Assembly (NCBI RefSeq): GCF_001424645.1
Contig: NZ_LMQR01000001.1
Span: 2,242,620 to 2,306,619 of the forward strand
Direction: 5' to 3'
Length of the DNA stretch: 64,000 nucleotides
Origin: Frigoribacterium sp. Leaf415
Lineage (GTDB): Bacteria > Actinomycetota > Actinomycetes > Actinomycetales > Microbacteriaceae
The notes beneath the pieces were generated by a model. That model did no database searches. It was given only the letters and a program-made list of their open reading frames with translations, and had not been told where the DNA came from. Shown here piece after piece: positions 1 to 7,678 of the stretch. A program made the translations under genes and the position numbers. Position 1 is the first letter of the stretch, and each line of letters starts with the position of its first letter.

Positions 1-327
1 GGTCGTCGCCTGGTTGCGCAGCTGACCCGAGGCCGCGCTGACGAGGGCCCGTGTCAGCGCCGGGTAGCGGGTGCGGACGAGAGGGTGCGCGGCGAGGTCG
101 CTGTTGCGGACCCCCGCACCGATGCGCAGGCCCCCGTCGGGCAGCTCGTCCACCCCGCCGAAGTCGACGCGGCTGACGTCGACGAGCAGGTCGGGACGCT
201 CGACGCCGAGCTTCATCAGGTCGACGAGGTTCGTGCCGCCGCCCAGGGGCTTGGCGTTCGGGGCGCGGTCGAGGGTGGCGACGGCGGAGGCGACGTCGGT
301 CGCACGCTCGTACTCGAAGGTCTTCAT
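1..327 (-). CDS. Aldehyde oxidoreductase FAD-binding subunit (PaoB/XdhB-like), partial
   Basis: The 3' part of this gene is beyond the left edge; 109 codons are visible from the ATG at 327. The product begins MKTFEYERATDVASAVATL and then shows GGGTNLVDLMK and ASGQLRNQATT, the FAD-binding signature of the medium subunit of molybdenum hydroxylases. The resemblance is closest to E. coli PaoB (YagS). In this family the subunit passes electrons from the 2Fe-2S subunit to FAD. Its start overlaps the stop of the upstream 2Fe-2S gene by ATGA, so the two are translationally coupled. The large molybdopterin subunit is expected just off the edge. Confidence 0.88.
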   Translation of the reverse strand, partial: MKTFEYERATDVASAVATLDRAPNAKPLGGGTNLVDLMKLGVERPDLLVDVSRVDFGGVDELPDGGLRIGAGVRNSDLAAHPLVRTRYPALTRALVSAASGQLRNQATT

Positions 328-929
328 CGGGTGGCTCCGTCGGTCGCGTCGGCGTCGTGCGCGCAGGCCGCGTCGTGCACGGCCGGGACGATGTTCATGT
401 AGGCCCCGCACCGACACAGGTTGCCGCTGAGACGTTCGCGGACCTCCTCGTCGTCGAGGTCGATCTCGCCGTTGGTGATGTCGGTGGTGACGTGGCTCGG
501 CATGCCGGCCCGCGCCTCCTCGAGCATGCCGACCGTCGAACAGATCTGGCCCGGCGTGCAGTAGCCGCACTGGTAGGCGTCCCGGTCGAGGAACGCCTGC
601 TGCACCGGGTGCAGGGCGTCGCCGTCGGCGAGCCCCTCGACGGTGGTGACGTCACTGCCCTCGGCGCTGACGGCGAGGACCAGGCAGCTGTTGGTGCGTC
701 GTCCGTCGACCAGGACCGTGCAGGCGCCGCACTGGCCGTGGTCGCAGCCCTTCTTCGAGCCGGTCAGGTCGAGGCGCTCCCGCAGGGCGTCGAGCAACGA
801 GGTGCGGTTGTCGACCTCGAGCCGGTGCGGGCTGCCGTTGACGTCGAGCGTGATCGTCGTCGTCGGAACGCCGGGCGGGTTCGCGCCCGCGCTCGGTGGA
901 CTGGTTTCTACGCTGACCTGGGACACCAT
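324..929 (-). CDS. Aldehyde oxidoreductase 2Fe-2S subunit (PaoA-like)
   Basis: This 201-residue protein carries both iron-sulfur domains of the small subunit of molybdenum hydroxylases. The plant-ferredoxin type cluster is at KKGCDHGQCGACTVLVDGRR plus a later Cys (about residues 58-81). The all-helical second cluster uses CGYC near residue 120 and CRCGAY near residue 172. The sequence is very like E. coli PaoA (YagT), but the N-terminus shows no Tat signal, so a cytoplasmic enzyme is likely. It transfers electrons from the molybdenum centre to the FAD subunit and is the first gene of the operon. A TACCGT -10 lies exactly 6 nt before the ATG, suggesting leaderless translation. Confidence 0.93.
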   Translation of the reverse strand: MVSQVSVETSPPSAGANPPGVPTTTITLDVNGSPHRLEVDNRTSLLDALRERLDLTGSKKGCDHGQCGACTVLVDGRRTNSCLVLAVSAEGSDVTTVEGLADGDALHPVQQAFLDRDAYQCGYCTPGQICSTVGMLEEARAGMPSHVTTDITNGEIDLDDEEVRERLSGNLCRCGAYMNIVPAVHDAACAHDADATDGATR

Positions 930-935
930 GCGTGC

Positions 936-941
936 ACGGTA
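936..941 (-). promoter_or_regulatory. -10 element TACCGT, leaderless start of the oxidoreductase operon
   Basis: On the minus strand TACCGT lies exactly 6 nt upstream of the ATG at 929. No Shine-Dalgarno sequence is visible. The mRNA probably starts at or next to the start codon. Confidence 0.5.
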
Positions 942-1089
942 TGCCCGGGGGCGGGCGGGTGCCCGCGTGCTGTCCCGTTTGCGAAGCGCGGAGCCGGGGG
1001 GCTGTCGACGCCCGCGTGGCGGGCCGAGGGGGGGTGCCGAGGAGGCGCGGGTCGGCCGCCGCGGACGGCCCGCCGACCGGCACCCCGCG

Positions 1090-1335
1090 TCAGTCGGCCT
1101 TGCCCGGGCGGACCTTGGCGGTGTCGGCGACGTCGATGCGGGTGACGCCGTCGCCGCGGTCCTCGGTCGTGATGCGCGGGGCGGCGTCCGACTCGTCCGA
1201 CTTCGGGGCGCGGGTCAGCTGGTCGTGCCGCTTCTCGTCGTCGGTCATGCCGGTCGGGTCGTGGTCGACCTCGTGCCCCGGGCTCGTGTCGCGGCCGCCG
1301 TCGTCGGGACCGTGGGCCTGCGTGTCGTCGCTCAT
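1090..1335 (-). CDS. Small acidic hydrophilic protein, unknown function
   Basis: 81 residues starting MSDDTQAHGPDDGGRD, rich in Asp, Thr and Gly, with no membrane segment, signal peptide or motif that I recognise. The ATG at 1335 has TACGGT 7 nt upstream, close to the leaderless spacing seen elsewhere in the window. Composition and GC match the surroundings. Two AGGAGGCGCG motifs flank it (near 1040 and 1350). It looks like one of the small conserved hypotheticals common in Microbacteriaceae; no function is offered. Confidence 0.6.
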   Translation of the reverse strand: MSDDTQAHGPDDGGRDTSPGHEVDHDPTGMTDDEKRHDQLTRAPKSDESDAAPRITTEDRGDGVTRIDVADTAKVRPGKAD

Positions 1336-1375
1336 GCGCTCGACCGTACCCGCGCCTCCTCGTCCGCGGAGCGCG

Positions 1376-1699
1376 TCACCCGCGACGCAGCCGCTCGACG
1401 GCGGACGACAGCACCGGCAGGTCGTGGTCGACGGTGTGCGCCACCACGGAGTGGGAGGTGTCGAAGTACCGGTGGGCGAGGAAGTCACGCATGCGAGCGA
1501 CGTCGGTCCAGGGGATCTCGGGTGCCTCGCTCGTCGTCTCGGACGACAGCCCCTTCACCGCCTCGCCGATCTCGATGAGGCGGACCCGCACGGCGTCGAA
1601 GACGAGCCCGTCCGTGAGGTCGCCACGTCGCCGATGAGCCTCGACGGCGGCCAAGGCGGCGGCGATGTCGTCCAGCCGTGCCCGATCGTGGCGGCTCAC
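1376..1699 (-). CDS. hepT: HepT-like RNase toxin (DUF86)
   Basis: 107 residues matching the HepT/DUF86 fold: a helical protein with RVRLIEIGEAVKGLS and the catalytic R-x4-H-x-Y motif, here RDFLAHRY near residues 71-78. Members are RNase toxins of the HepT-MntA type II/VII toxin-antitoxin systems. The start is a GTG overlapping the TGA of the upstream mntA gene by 4 nt, so toxin translation depends on the antitoxin gene. The intact motif implies an active toxin. The adjacent nucleotidyltransferase is expected to inactivate HepT by AMPylating the Tyr of this motif (established for the family, not testable here). Confidence 0.88.
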   Translation of the reverse strand: MSRHDRARLDDIAAALAAVEAHRRRGDLTDGLVFDAVRVRLIEIGEAVKGLSSETTSEAPEIPWTDVARMRDFLAHRYFDTSHSVVAHTVDHDLPVLSSAVERLRRG

Positions 1700-2226
1700 A
1701 GAGCGACCCCGTCGCGCGAGACCGCCTCGGCGACCTCGGGGGACAGGCCGTCGCGGGGCACGACGTCGACCACGACCCCGGCGATGTCGCTCGCCCGACG
1801 CGCAGCCGCCGCCAGCCCGAACAACCCGAGGCCGTCGGGCAGGTCGACGACGACGTCGAGGTCGCTGTCGGCGCGGTCGTCGCCTCGGCTGACGCTGCCG
1901 AAGACCTGGGGCGAGCCGAACCCCTCGTGCGCGAAGAACGATCTCAGTTCGGCACGATGTGGTTGCACGCTGCGTCCCACGGGCCCGACGAACGGGGACA
2001 CGGTCGTGGACGTCCGAGGACGAGACGGCGTGAGCGTGAGCGCCAGGTCGAGGCCCGACGCCTCGAAGAGACGCTCGAGCACGGGCAACGACGGGGTCTT
2101 CGAGCCGTTCTCGTACCTCGAGACGGCGCTCTGCGGCAGCCCTGCCCTCCGCCCCACCTCGCCTTGTGTCAGCCGCGCGGCGACCCGCGCCTCGCGCAGA
2201 CGCGAACCGACATCCGTGGTGATCAT
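1696..2226 (-). CDS. mntA: XRE-domain/MntA nucleotidyltransferase antitoxin
   Basis: 176 residues in two parts. Residues 5-60 form an XRE helix-turn-helix (RLTQGEVGRRAGLPQSAVSR). Residues about 95-176 are a minimal nucleotidyltransferase with FGSVSRGDDRADSDLDVVVD, the GSx10DxD catalytic motif near 109-124. Canonical MntA proteins lack the DNA-binding domain; the fusion suggests direct autoregulation of the operon. The start ATG at 2226 has TATAGT 6 nt upstream and no Shine-Dalgarno, so it is probably leaderless. Downstream hepT overlaps by GTGA. An imperfect palindrome lies just upstream at 2262-2327. Confidence 0.85.
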   Translation of the reverse strand: MITTDVGSRLREARVAARLTQGEVGRRAGLPQSAVSRYENGSKTPSLPVLERLFEASGLDLALTLTPSRPRTSTTVSPFVGPVGRSVQPHRAELRSFFAHEGFGSPQVFGSVSRGDDRADSDLDVVVDLPDGLGLFGLAAAARRASDIAGVVVDVVPRDGLSPEVAEAVSRDGVAL

Positions 2227-2232
2227 GATCGG

Positions 2233-2238
2233 ACTATA
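2233..2238 (-). promoter_or_regulatory. -10 element TATAGT, leaderless promoter of mntA-hepT
   Basis: TATAGT is 6 nt before the mntA ATG on the minus strand. The surrounding GATCGTATATAGTCCGATC contains repeated GATC half-sites that the XRE domain might bind (inference). Confidence 0.55.
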
Positions 2239-2261
2239 TACGATCGTGCATGGCGCGCGAC

Positions 2262-2327
2262 GAGACCCCAGGAAGCCGCCGAGACCCTCGCGCGCGGCGT
2301 GGGGTTTGAGCGGGTTCCTGGGGTTTC
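2262..2327. repeat. Long imperfect palindrome, family a (copy 1)
   Basis: Left arm 2262-2287 and right arm 2302-2327 pair over 26 positions with several mismatches around a 14-nt loop. The core CCCCAGGAA-CCGCCGAGACC is shared with the palindrome at 17616-17681 inside cutC, so the two are members of one dispersed family. This copy sits between the mntA promoter and the 3' end of the secreted-protein gene. There is no T-run, so a classical terminator is doubtful. Confidence 0.75.
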
Positions 2328-2336
2328 GGGGCCGCG

Positions 2337-4445
2337 CTAGCGGGTGAGGACGGCGAAGCCGCCGGGCTTCACCACGATCACGCTGCGGCCCTGCACGTCG
2401 CGCTGCTGCACGAGTCGGCCCTGCGCGTCGTACGACGACACCGACGACCGGGTGCCGCGCACGCCGACCGAGGCCGGCAGCGGCAGCCGCGAGGTCGACG
2501 ACAGCAGCTCGGTCGTCGTCGCCCGCCCGTCGGCCGCCGTGCCCGCGAGCACGAGTCGCTGGACGAGCGGCCGCACGATCAAGCCGTCGACCACGGTCGC
2601 GGCGCGCCCGGCGGTCACGGTGATCGTGGTCGTACCCGCACCGATCGGCACCGGCAGCGTCTGGGGCAGCAGGGCCCCGGAGGCGGCGGTCACGCCCCGC
2701 GCACCGGCCTGCGTCGTCAGCGTCCCCAGGGGCACGCGTCCCGCCTTCCAGACCGACGTCGACCGCACGCCCTCGGCGGCGAGCAGCACCGGTTCGACGT
2801 GCCGCAACCCGGAGCCCGCGGGCACCGTGATCGTCGCACTCTGCCCGGGCTCGAGCCGCAAGGCCGAGCCGCCGCCGTACTGCGACTCGCCCGTCCACGC
2901 CGAGTCGGGCGTGACGACCGTGCCCGTCGTGGACGCCGCCGTCTCGGCCTCGACCACCGTCAGGCCGTCACGCGACGTGACGCTCGTCAGCCCCTGCGCC
3001 TCGGCCGAGACGTCGGGGGCACCGTCGAGGGCGATCATCGACAGCAGGCCGTGGATCGTGCTCTCGGCGCCGCTGTTGCGGTTCACCGTGCCGTCGGCCT
3101 GCACGCCGTCGAACGTCACGCCGGTGGCCGGGTCGTACACGGGGGTGCCCGAACGGTTCGTGCCGAAGTACCAGCTCGCGGCGACGGCCGCGATCCGCTT
3201 CAGGCCCGGCGCACCCGCACCGGCGCCGGCCACGGCGAGCGCCGACTGCAGTCGCGAGTCGGCCCCGTAGGCGATCTGGGTCTGGTCGACGGGCGTCGGG
3301 TACCAGGCGTTGTCGGGCCCGCTCGCGGTGAGCAGCGTCGTCGTGAACGAGGTCTGGTCGAGCACGGCGGGCTTCAGCAGGTCGGGTCGGGCGAGCGTCG
3401 TCGACGCCCGGGCCAGGGCGGCGGGCATCTGCGACGACCAGGCGTGCCACATCGAGCGGGACTTCGCCCAGGGCAGCACGGCTCCGTACGGCCAGGTCTG
3501 CCCGTCGCCGGACGACATCGCGGCGACGCCCTCGGCGAGCTGCGTCAACGCGGTGCGCGAGGCCGCGTCACCCGGCACGACGGCCGAGTAGGCGCTCAGT
3601 CCGAGGACGGCCTCGGCCGAGGCGTCCGCGCCGGAGCCGATCAGCCACGCGGGCACCTTCGCCCCGTCGGCCACGTCGTACTGCCCGTAGCGGGCGAGCG
3701 TCTCGCGGTTCAGCGCCGTCACGCCGAGTTGCAGACGCTGCTGCAGGAACGCGGCGAACTCGGGGTCCTCGTCGGCGAACGCGGCGTATCCCTCGCCGAA
3801 CGCCCAGATGCTGCGGGCGAGCCAGTAGCTGTTGCCGCTGTCCGACGGGTCGGGTAGCTCGACCGGCACCGGACTCTGGTTGAAGGTGCCGTCGGGCTGC
3901 ATCCAGAGCACGACGTTGCCGGCGTCCTCACCGGTGGTCGTCTGGAAGTACGCGGTCGCCCGCAGCAGTTCGTAGGCCTTCTGCCGGCTCGACTCCGAAC
4001 CGGTCTGCTGCCAGTCGCGCAGGTACACGACGGCCGTCCGCGAGACGTCGTCGCTGTTGAACGCGCCCTGCCCCCAGTACCCGGTCGCGGGGTCGAGCGG
4101 ACCGCCGCCCACCCGGGCGAAGGTGCCGCCGTCGCGGGCGTCGGCGTAGGTCCACGGCAGGGTGAGCGTCGGCTCCGTGCTCTGACGATAGGTCGAGTGG
4201 CCGGCCTCGGGCACGGGCGTCGTCCGGTCGAGCAGGAAGTCCAGGTGCGCCAGGTTCGTCAGCGGCGCCACGGCCGGTGCGGCCGCCGGGGCGGCGGTCG
4301 GCGCGGTCGGAGCAGCCGTCCCGCTCGGCGCGGCCGCCGGACCAGGAGGCGCGGCGGCAGCCGGCAGCGCCCCCGTCACCCCCAGCACGGTCGCCAGGGC
4401 CGCGGCCAGTGCCGCGCCCGTCCATCGTGAGTTGCGTGCGATCAT
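2337..4445 (-). CDS. Secreted toroid-fold glycan-active protein with C-terminal beta-domain
   Basis: 702 residues. Residues 1-33 are a Sec signal peptide (MIARNSRWTGAALAAALATV then LPAAAAP), followed by an Ala/Pro/Thr linker. Residues about 60-480 are helical and rich in Trp/Tyr/Gly pairs (TGYWGQGAFNSDDVSRTAVV, SGNSYWLARSIWAFGEGY, TWPYGAVLPWAKSRSMWHAW), as in alpha/alpha-toroid glycosidases. Residues about 490-700 look like a CBM35-type beta-sandwich (VVEAETAAS, GGGSALRLEPGQSATITVP). I cannot assign a GH family. It is the last gene of the GH130/ABC operon, so it may process or bind a mannoside polymer outside the cell. Its ribosome site AAGGAGGCGG lies upstream of the ATG. Confidence 0.75.
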   Translation of the reverse strand: MIARNSRWTGAALAAALATVLGVTGALPAAAAPPGPAAAPSGTAAPTAPTAAPAAAPAVAPLTNLAHLDFLLDRTTPVPEAGHSTYRQSTEPTLTLPWTYADARDGGTFARVGGGPLDPATGYWGQGAFNSDDVSRTAVVYLRDWQQTGSESSRQKAYELLRATAYFQTTTGEDAGNVVLWMQPDGTFNQSPVPVELPDPSDSGNSYWLARSIWAFGEGYAAFADEDPEFAAFLQQRLQLGVTALNRETLARYGQYDVADGAKVPAWLIGSGADASAEAVLGLSAYSAVVPGDAASRTALTQLAEGVAAMSSGDGQTWPYGAVLPWAKSRSMWHAWSSQMPAALARASTTLARPDLLKPAVLDQTSFTTTLLTASGPDNAWYPTPVDQTQIAYGADSRLQSALAVAGAGAGAPGLKRIAAVAASWYFGTNRSGTPVYDPATGVTFDGVQADGTVNRNSGAESTIHGLLSMIALDGAPDVSAEAQGLTSVTSRDGLTVVEAETAASTTGTVVTPDSAWTGESQYGGGSALRLEPGQSATITVPAGSGLRHVEPVLLAAEGVRSTSVWKAGRVPLGTLTTQAGARGVTAASGALLPQTLPVPIGAGTTTITVTAGRAATVVDGLIVRPLVQRLVLAGTAADGRATTTELLSSTSRLPLPASVGVRGTRSSVSSYDAQGRLVQQRDVQGRSVIVVKPGGFAVLTR

Positions 4446-4535
4446 CGTCGACCGCCTCCTTCTTGTCAGTGATTCCTGGTTGACGTGGGTCCGTGCCCGA
4501 CGTCGGTCCGTGTCGACGTCGGTCCGTGGTGGAGC

Positions 4536-5591
4536 TCAGGCCCGGTCGAGGCGGGCGACGCCGATCTTCGAGTCGGCCATGCCGTAGAACACGTACCGGA
4601 CGCCGTCGACCTCCTCGATCGCGGTCGGGAACACCACGTTCGGCACGATGCCGTCGCGTTCGTCGGCGGTCTCGGCCTCGAGCAGCGGCACCTCCGACCG
4701 GGTGACGACGCGGGACGGGTCGTCGGCGTCGAGGATCATCCCGCCCGCGGCGTAGTTCACGTTCTGCTGTTGGGCGAACGCGTCGTCGATCACTCCGGTG
4801 ACGCCGTGGTGCAGCAGCAGCCAGCCCTCGTCGACGCGCAGCGGGGGCGGCCCGCCGCCGATCTTCAGCTCCTCGAACGGGAAGGCGGGGCCGGCGACGA
4901 ACCGGTGCTGCCCCCAGCGCGCCAACGCTCGCAGGTCGGCGGCGACCGCCTCGACCGGCACGTAGCTGATCCAGATCGAGTGCCGCCCGTCGGCGACGCC
5001 GGCCGGCAGCGGGCTGCCCTCGCCCGGCACCGTCGCCCCGATGTGCCACATCGGCCGGTGCAGCACGGCGAAGCTGCGCACGCCGTCCGGCGCGGTGACC
5101 GGCGACGGGAAGAACACGGTGTCCTTGTTGTGGAACAGCCCGAGGTCGGTGTCGAGCTCGTCGACGTACTCGAAGGTGGCCGGCCCGAGCCGGCGCCAGT
5201 CGCGCAGGTCGTCGCTCACGGCGACCGCGGTGCGCGGCCCGAGCGGCCCGTAGGCGACGTAGGTCATCACGTGCAGCCCGAGCTCGTCGATCCACGTGAC
5301 GCGCGGGTCCTCGACGCCGGCGTGGGTCGCGCCGCGTTCCCACCCGCGGTCGGGTGCGAGCACGATGCCCTCGCGGGTCACGCCCACGGGCACGCCGTCC
5401 TCGACGACCACCCGGGCCAGGCCGACCCGCGACACGTTGCCCGTGGCCACGAGCCGCGGCAGCAGGTACAGCTCGCCGTCGGGCCCGCGTCCCGAACCGG
5501 GGTTGAGCACTCCCTCGGCCTCGTCGGGCGAGTCGGGGTCGGGGGTCATCACGACGCCCAGGCGGGTCAGTCGGTACGGGAAGTCAGCCAT
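4536..5591 (-). CDS. GH130 beta-mannoside phosphorylase/glycosidase
   Basis: 351 residues with the five-bladed beta-propeller pattern of GH130: NPGSGRGPDGELYLLPRL, the EDPRVTW motif near residue 87, and IGGGPPPLRVDEGWLLLHHG. Family members phosphorolyse beta-mannosides (Man-beta-1,4-GlcNAc, Man-beta-1,4-Glc, beta-1,2- or beta-1,4-mannobiose) to mannose-1-phosphate. There is no signal peptide, consistent with intracellular action after ABC import. The ATG at 5591 is preceded by GAAAGG. Between it and the upstream permease gene lie two hairpins made of inverted AGGAGGCGCG motifs. Substrate linkage cannot be decided from sequence alone. Confidence 0.88.
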   Translation of the reverse strand: MADFPYRLTRLGVVMTPDPDSPDEAEGVLNPGSGRGPDGELYLLPRLVATGNVSRVGLARVVVEDGVPVGVTREGIVLAPDRGWERGATHAGVEDPRVTWIDELGLHVMTYVAYGPLGPRTAVAVSDDLRDWRRLGPATFEYVDELDTDLGLFHNKDTVFFPSPVTAPDGVRSFAVLHRPMWHIGATVPGEGSPLPAGVADGRHSIWISYVPVEAVAADLRALARWGQHRFVAGPAFPFEELKIGGGPPPLRVDEGWLLLHHGVTGVIDDAFAQQQNVNYAAGGMILDADDPSRVVTRSEVPLLEAETADERDGIVPNVVFPTAIEEVDGVRYVFYGMADSKIGVARLDRA

Positions 5592-5621
5592 GGGAGGCCC
5601 TTTCGAGAGGCGAGAGGCGAC

Positions 5622-5658
5622 GGAGGCGCGGCGCGAGGGGGGATCGCACCGCGCCTCC
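5622..5658. repeat. Inverted pair of the AGGAGGCGCG motif (hairpin)
   Basis: GGAGGCGCGG at 5622-5631 pairs perfectly with CCGCGCCTCC at 5649-5658, leaving a 17-nt loop. It lies in the gap between permease and GH130 genes of one operon and may act as an RNA processing or attenuation hairpin. Confidence 0.7.
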
Positions 5659-5704
5659 TGCGGTGGGGGCCGCCGGCACGGCGACCCGGTCTGGGGGCGG
5701 GGAG

Positions 5705-5749
5705 CCGAGGAGGCGCGGCGAGCGGTGATCGCGCACCGCGCCTCCTCGG
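5705..5749. repeat. Second inverted pair of the AGGAGGCGCG motif
   Basis: CCGAGGAGGCGCGG at 5705-5718 pairs perfectly over 14 bp with 5736-5749 (17-nt loop). It is 16 bp from the stop of the permease gene. Two such hairpins in one 170-bp intra-operon gap could lower expression of the distal genes (inference). Confidence 0.75.
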
Positions 5750-5764
5750 GCCGGGGGCGATCGG

Positions 5765-6655
5765 TCAGCCCTTCACGCTCGAGCCGACGTCGGTCGAGAT
5801 GAAGTAGCGCTGGAACACGATGAACAGCAGCACGACCGGAGCGGCCAGCACGACGGCGCCCGCGAGGGTCGCGCCGAACGGGTTCGCCGCGGTCGCCGCC
5901 ACGTTGCTGATGTAGTTCGCCAGCGACACGGCGAGCGGCTGCATCGACGCCTCCTTGGTGATGAGGAACGGCCAGAGGAACTCGTTCCACGGGCCGATGA
6001 AGGTCAGCAGCAGGGCCGTGACCAGCGCGGGGCGCACGAGCGGCAACGCGATGTTCCACAGCAGCCGGAACTCGCCGGTGCCGTCGATGCGTGCCGCCTC
6101 GAAGAGCTCCTTCGGCAGCTGCAGGAAGTACTGCCGGAAGATGATCACCGCCGTCGAGTTGATCGCGAACGGCAGGATCATGCCCAGGTAGTTGTCGCTC
6201 AGCCCGTAGTTGCGCGCGATGAGCACGTACAGCGGGATGATCAACAGCTGGAACGGCACCACCTGCACCAGCAGCGCCAACGCGAAGGTGACCCCGCGAC
6301 CGCGCCACTGCAGCACGGCCAGCGCGTAGCCGACCAGCACGCCGAACACGAGGGTGCAGGCGAGCACGCCGACCGTGAAGATGCCCGAGTTGAGCAGGCC
6401 GCTCAGCAGCCCGATGCGGCTGTCGATCGCGGCGTAGTTCTCGACCGTCAGGTTCGACGGGTGCGGGAACGCTCCGGCCACGGTCGGGTCGGGTTTGGTC
6501 TGCAGCGAGCCGATCACCATGTAGTAGAACGGGAACAGGAACGCCAGGGCACCGATCGCCAGCACGACGCCTCGCAGCGTGGACTGGGCCCGGGTCAGGG
6601 GCGGCTTCTTCGCGATCCGCCGGGGGCGGGCGGTGGTCTCGTCGGAGACGGTCAT
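5765..6655 (-). CDS. Sugar ABC transporter permease, MalG-type
   Basis: 296 residues, six predicted membrane helices (first at about 31-50, last at about 265-285) and a MalG-like C-terminal end. The cytoplasmic EAA loop that contacts the ATPase is EAARIDGTGEFRLLWNIALP near residue 190. It is the second membrane subunit of the mannoside importer of this locus; its start is 2 nt from the stop of the MalF-type gene. No ATPase gene occurs in the locus, so a shared MsiK/MalK-type ATPase encoded elsewhere is likely, as is common in Actinobacteria. Confidence 0.93.
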   Translation of the reverse strand: MTVSDETTARPRRIAKKPPLTRAQSTLRGVVLAIGALAFLFPFYYMVIGSLQTKPDPTVAGAFPHPSNLTVENYAAIDSRIGLLSGLLNSGIFTVGVLACTLVFGVLVGYALAVLQWRGRGVTFALALLVQVVPFQLLIIPLYVLIARNYGLSDNYLGMILPFAINSTAVIIFRQYFLQLPKELFEAARIDGTGEFRLLWNIALPLVRPALVTALLLTFIGPWNEFLWPFLITKEASMQPLAVSLANYISNVAATAANPFGATLAGAVVLAAPVVLLFIVFQRYFISTDVGSSVKG

Positions 6656-6656
6656 G

Positions 6657-7676
6657 TCAGTCCTCCTTTCCGCCGGCGAACCGGTTCTGCAGCAGGGCGA
6701 TGACCAGCACGAGGATCACGAGCACGACGCCGATCGCGGCGGCCTGGTCGGGGTTCCCCTGCTCGATGCCCTTCTGGTACATCAGCAGCACGGGCGAGGT
6801 CGACGCGCCGTTCGGCCCGCCTCCCCCGGTCAGCAGGTACGGCTCGGTGAAGAGGTTCGCCCCCGTGACGGTCGAGACGAGCAGCACGAGCACGGTGGCC
6901 GGCCGGACACCCGGCACGGTGACGGTGAAGAACGACCGGATCGGGCCGGCGCCGTCGCTCGAGGCCGCCTCGTACAGCTCTTTCGGCACGTTCTGCAACG
7001 CCGCGAGGTACAGCAGGATGTAGAACCCGAGCTGCTTCCACGTGACGAACAGCGCGATCGAGGGCATCGCCCACGCCGAGTTGATCAGCCACGACGGCGT
7101 CGGGGCCAGCGGTCCGAGCACGTTGTTGACCAGGCCGTCGCCGTTGAACAGGAACAACCAGACCGCGACGACCGCGACGCTCGCCGTCAGGTACGGCACG
7201 TAGAACGCCACCCGCAGGAAGCCCCGGAAGTGCGCGACCTTGTCGAGCGCCGTGGCGAGCACCATGCTCAGCACGACGGTCAGCGGCACGTTGATCACCA
7301 GGAAGACGCCGACGTTGCCGAACGAGCGGATGACCGCGGGGTCGGTGAACGCGGTGACGAAGTTGTCGAGGCCAACGAAGGGCCGCGCGACGACGGCACC
7401 GGGCGCCGTGAAGAAGTAGTCGTGGAAGGCGATGTAGACCGCGTAGACCAACGGGTACGCGAACACCGCCAGCACGAACACCAGGTAGGGCGCGCTGAAC
7501 AGCAGGCCGAGCGGGTGCTTGCCGAGCAGGCCGCCCCGCCGACGCCCGCGCGGGTCGTCGTCGCGGCGACGGCCCGCCCGGTGCCCCGAGCCGGGACCCC
7601 CCGAGGAGGCGCGGTGCGCCTCCTCGGCTCGTCCGGCGGTCGGCGACGCTGCCGCCGTCTCGTGCAGGGTGGACAC
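6657..7676 (-). CDS. Sugar ABC transporter permease, MalF-type
   Basis: 339 residues. About 50 hydrophilic N-terminal residues precede the first membrane helix (LLFSAPYLVFVLAVFAYPLV). The EAA loop is YEAASSDGAGPIRSFFTVTV near residue 235. The start is GTG at 7676, 2 nt after the stop of the binding-protein gene. The N-terminal tail (EEAHRASSGGPG) is encoded by a perfect palindrome made of two AGGAGGCGC motifs, which appears to be an insertion into a tolerant region. It pairs with the MalG-type subunit downstream. Confidence 0.92.
   Translation of the reverse strand: MSTLHETAAASPTAGRAEEAHRASSGGPGSGHRAGRRRDDDPRGRRRGGLLGKHPLGLLFSAPYLVFVLAVFAYPLVYAVYIAFHDYFFTAPGAVVARPFVGLDNFVTAFTDPAVIRSFGNVGVFLVINVPLTVVLSMVLATALDKVAHFRGFLRVAFYVPYLTASVAVVAVWLFLFNGDGLVNNVLGPLAPTPSWLINSAWAMPSIALFVTWKQLGFYILLYLAALQNVPKELYEAASSDGAGPIRSFFTVTVPGVRPATVLVLLVSTVTGANLFTEPYLLTGGGGPNGASTSPVLLMYQKGIEQGNPDQAAAIGVVLVILVLVIALLQNRFAGGKED
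7601..7627. repeat. Perfect 12-bp palindrome of the AGGAGGCGC motif inside the MalF gene
   Basis: CCGAGGAGGCGC (7601-7612) and GCGCCTCCTCGG (7616-7627) are separated by only 3 nt and lie within coding sequence for the variable N-terminal tail of the permease. Confidence 0.8.
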
Positions 7677-7678
7677 GA

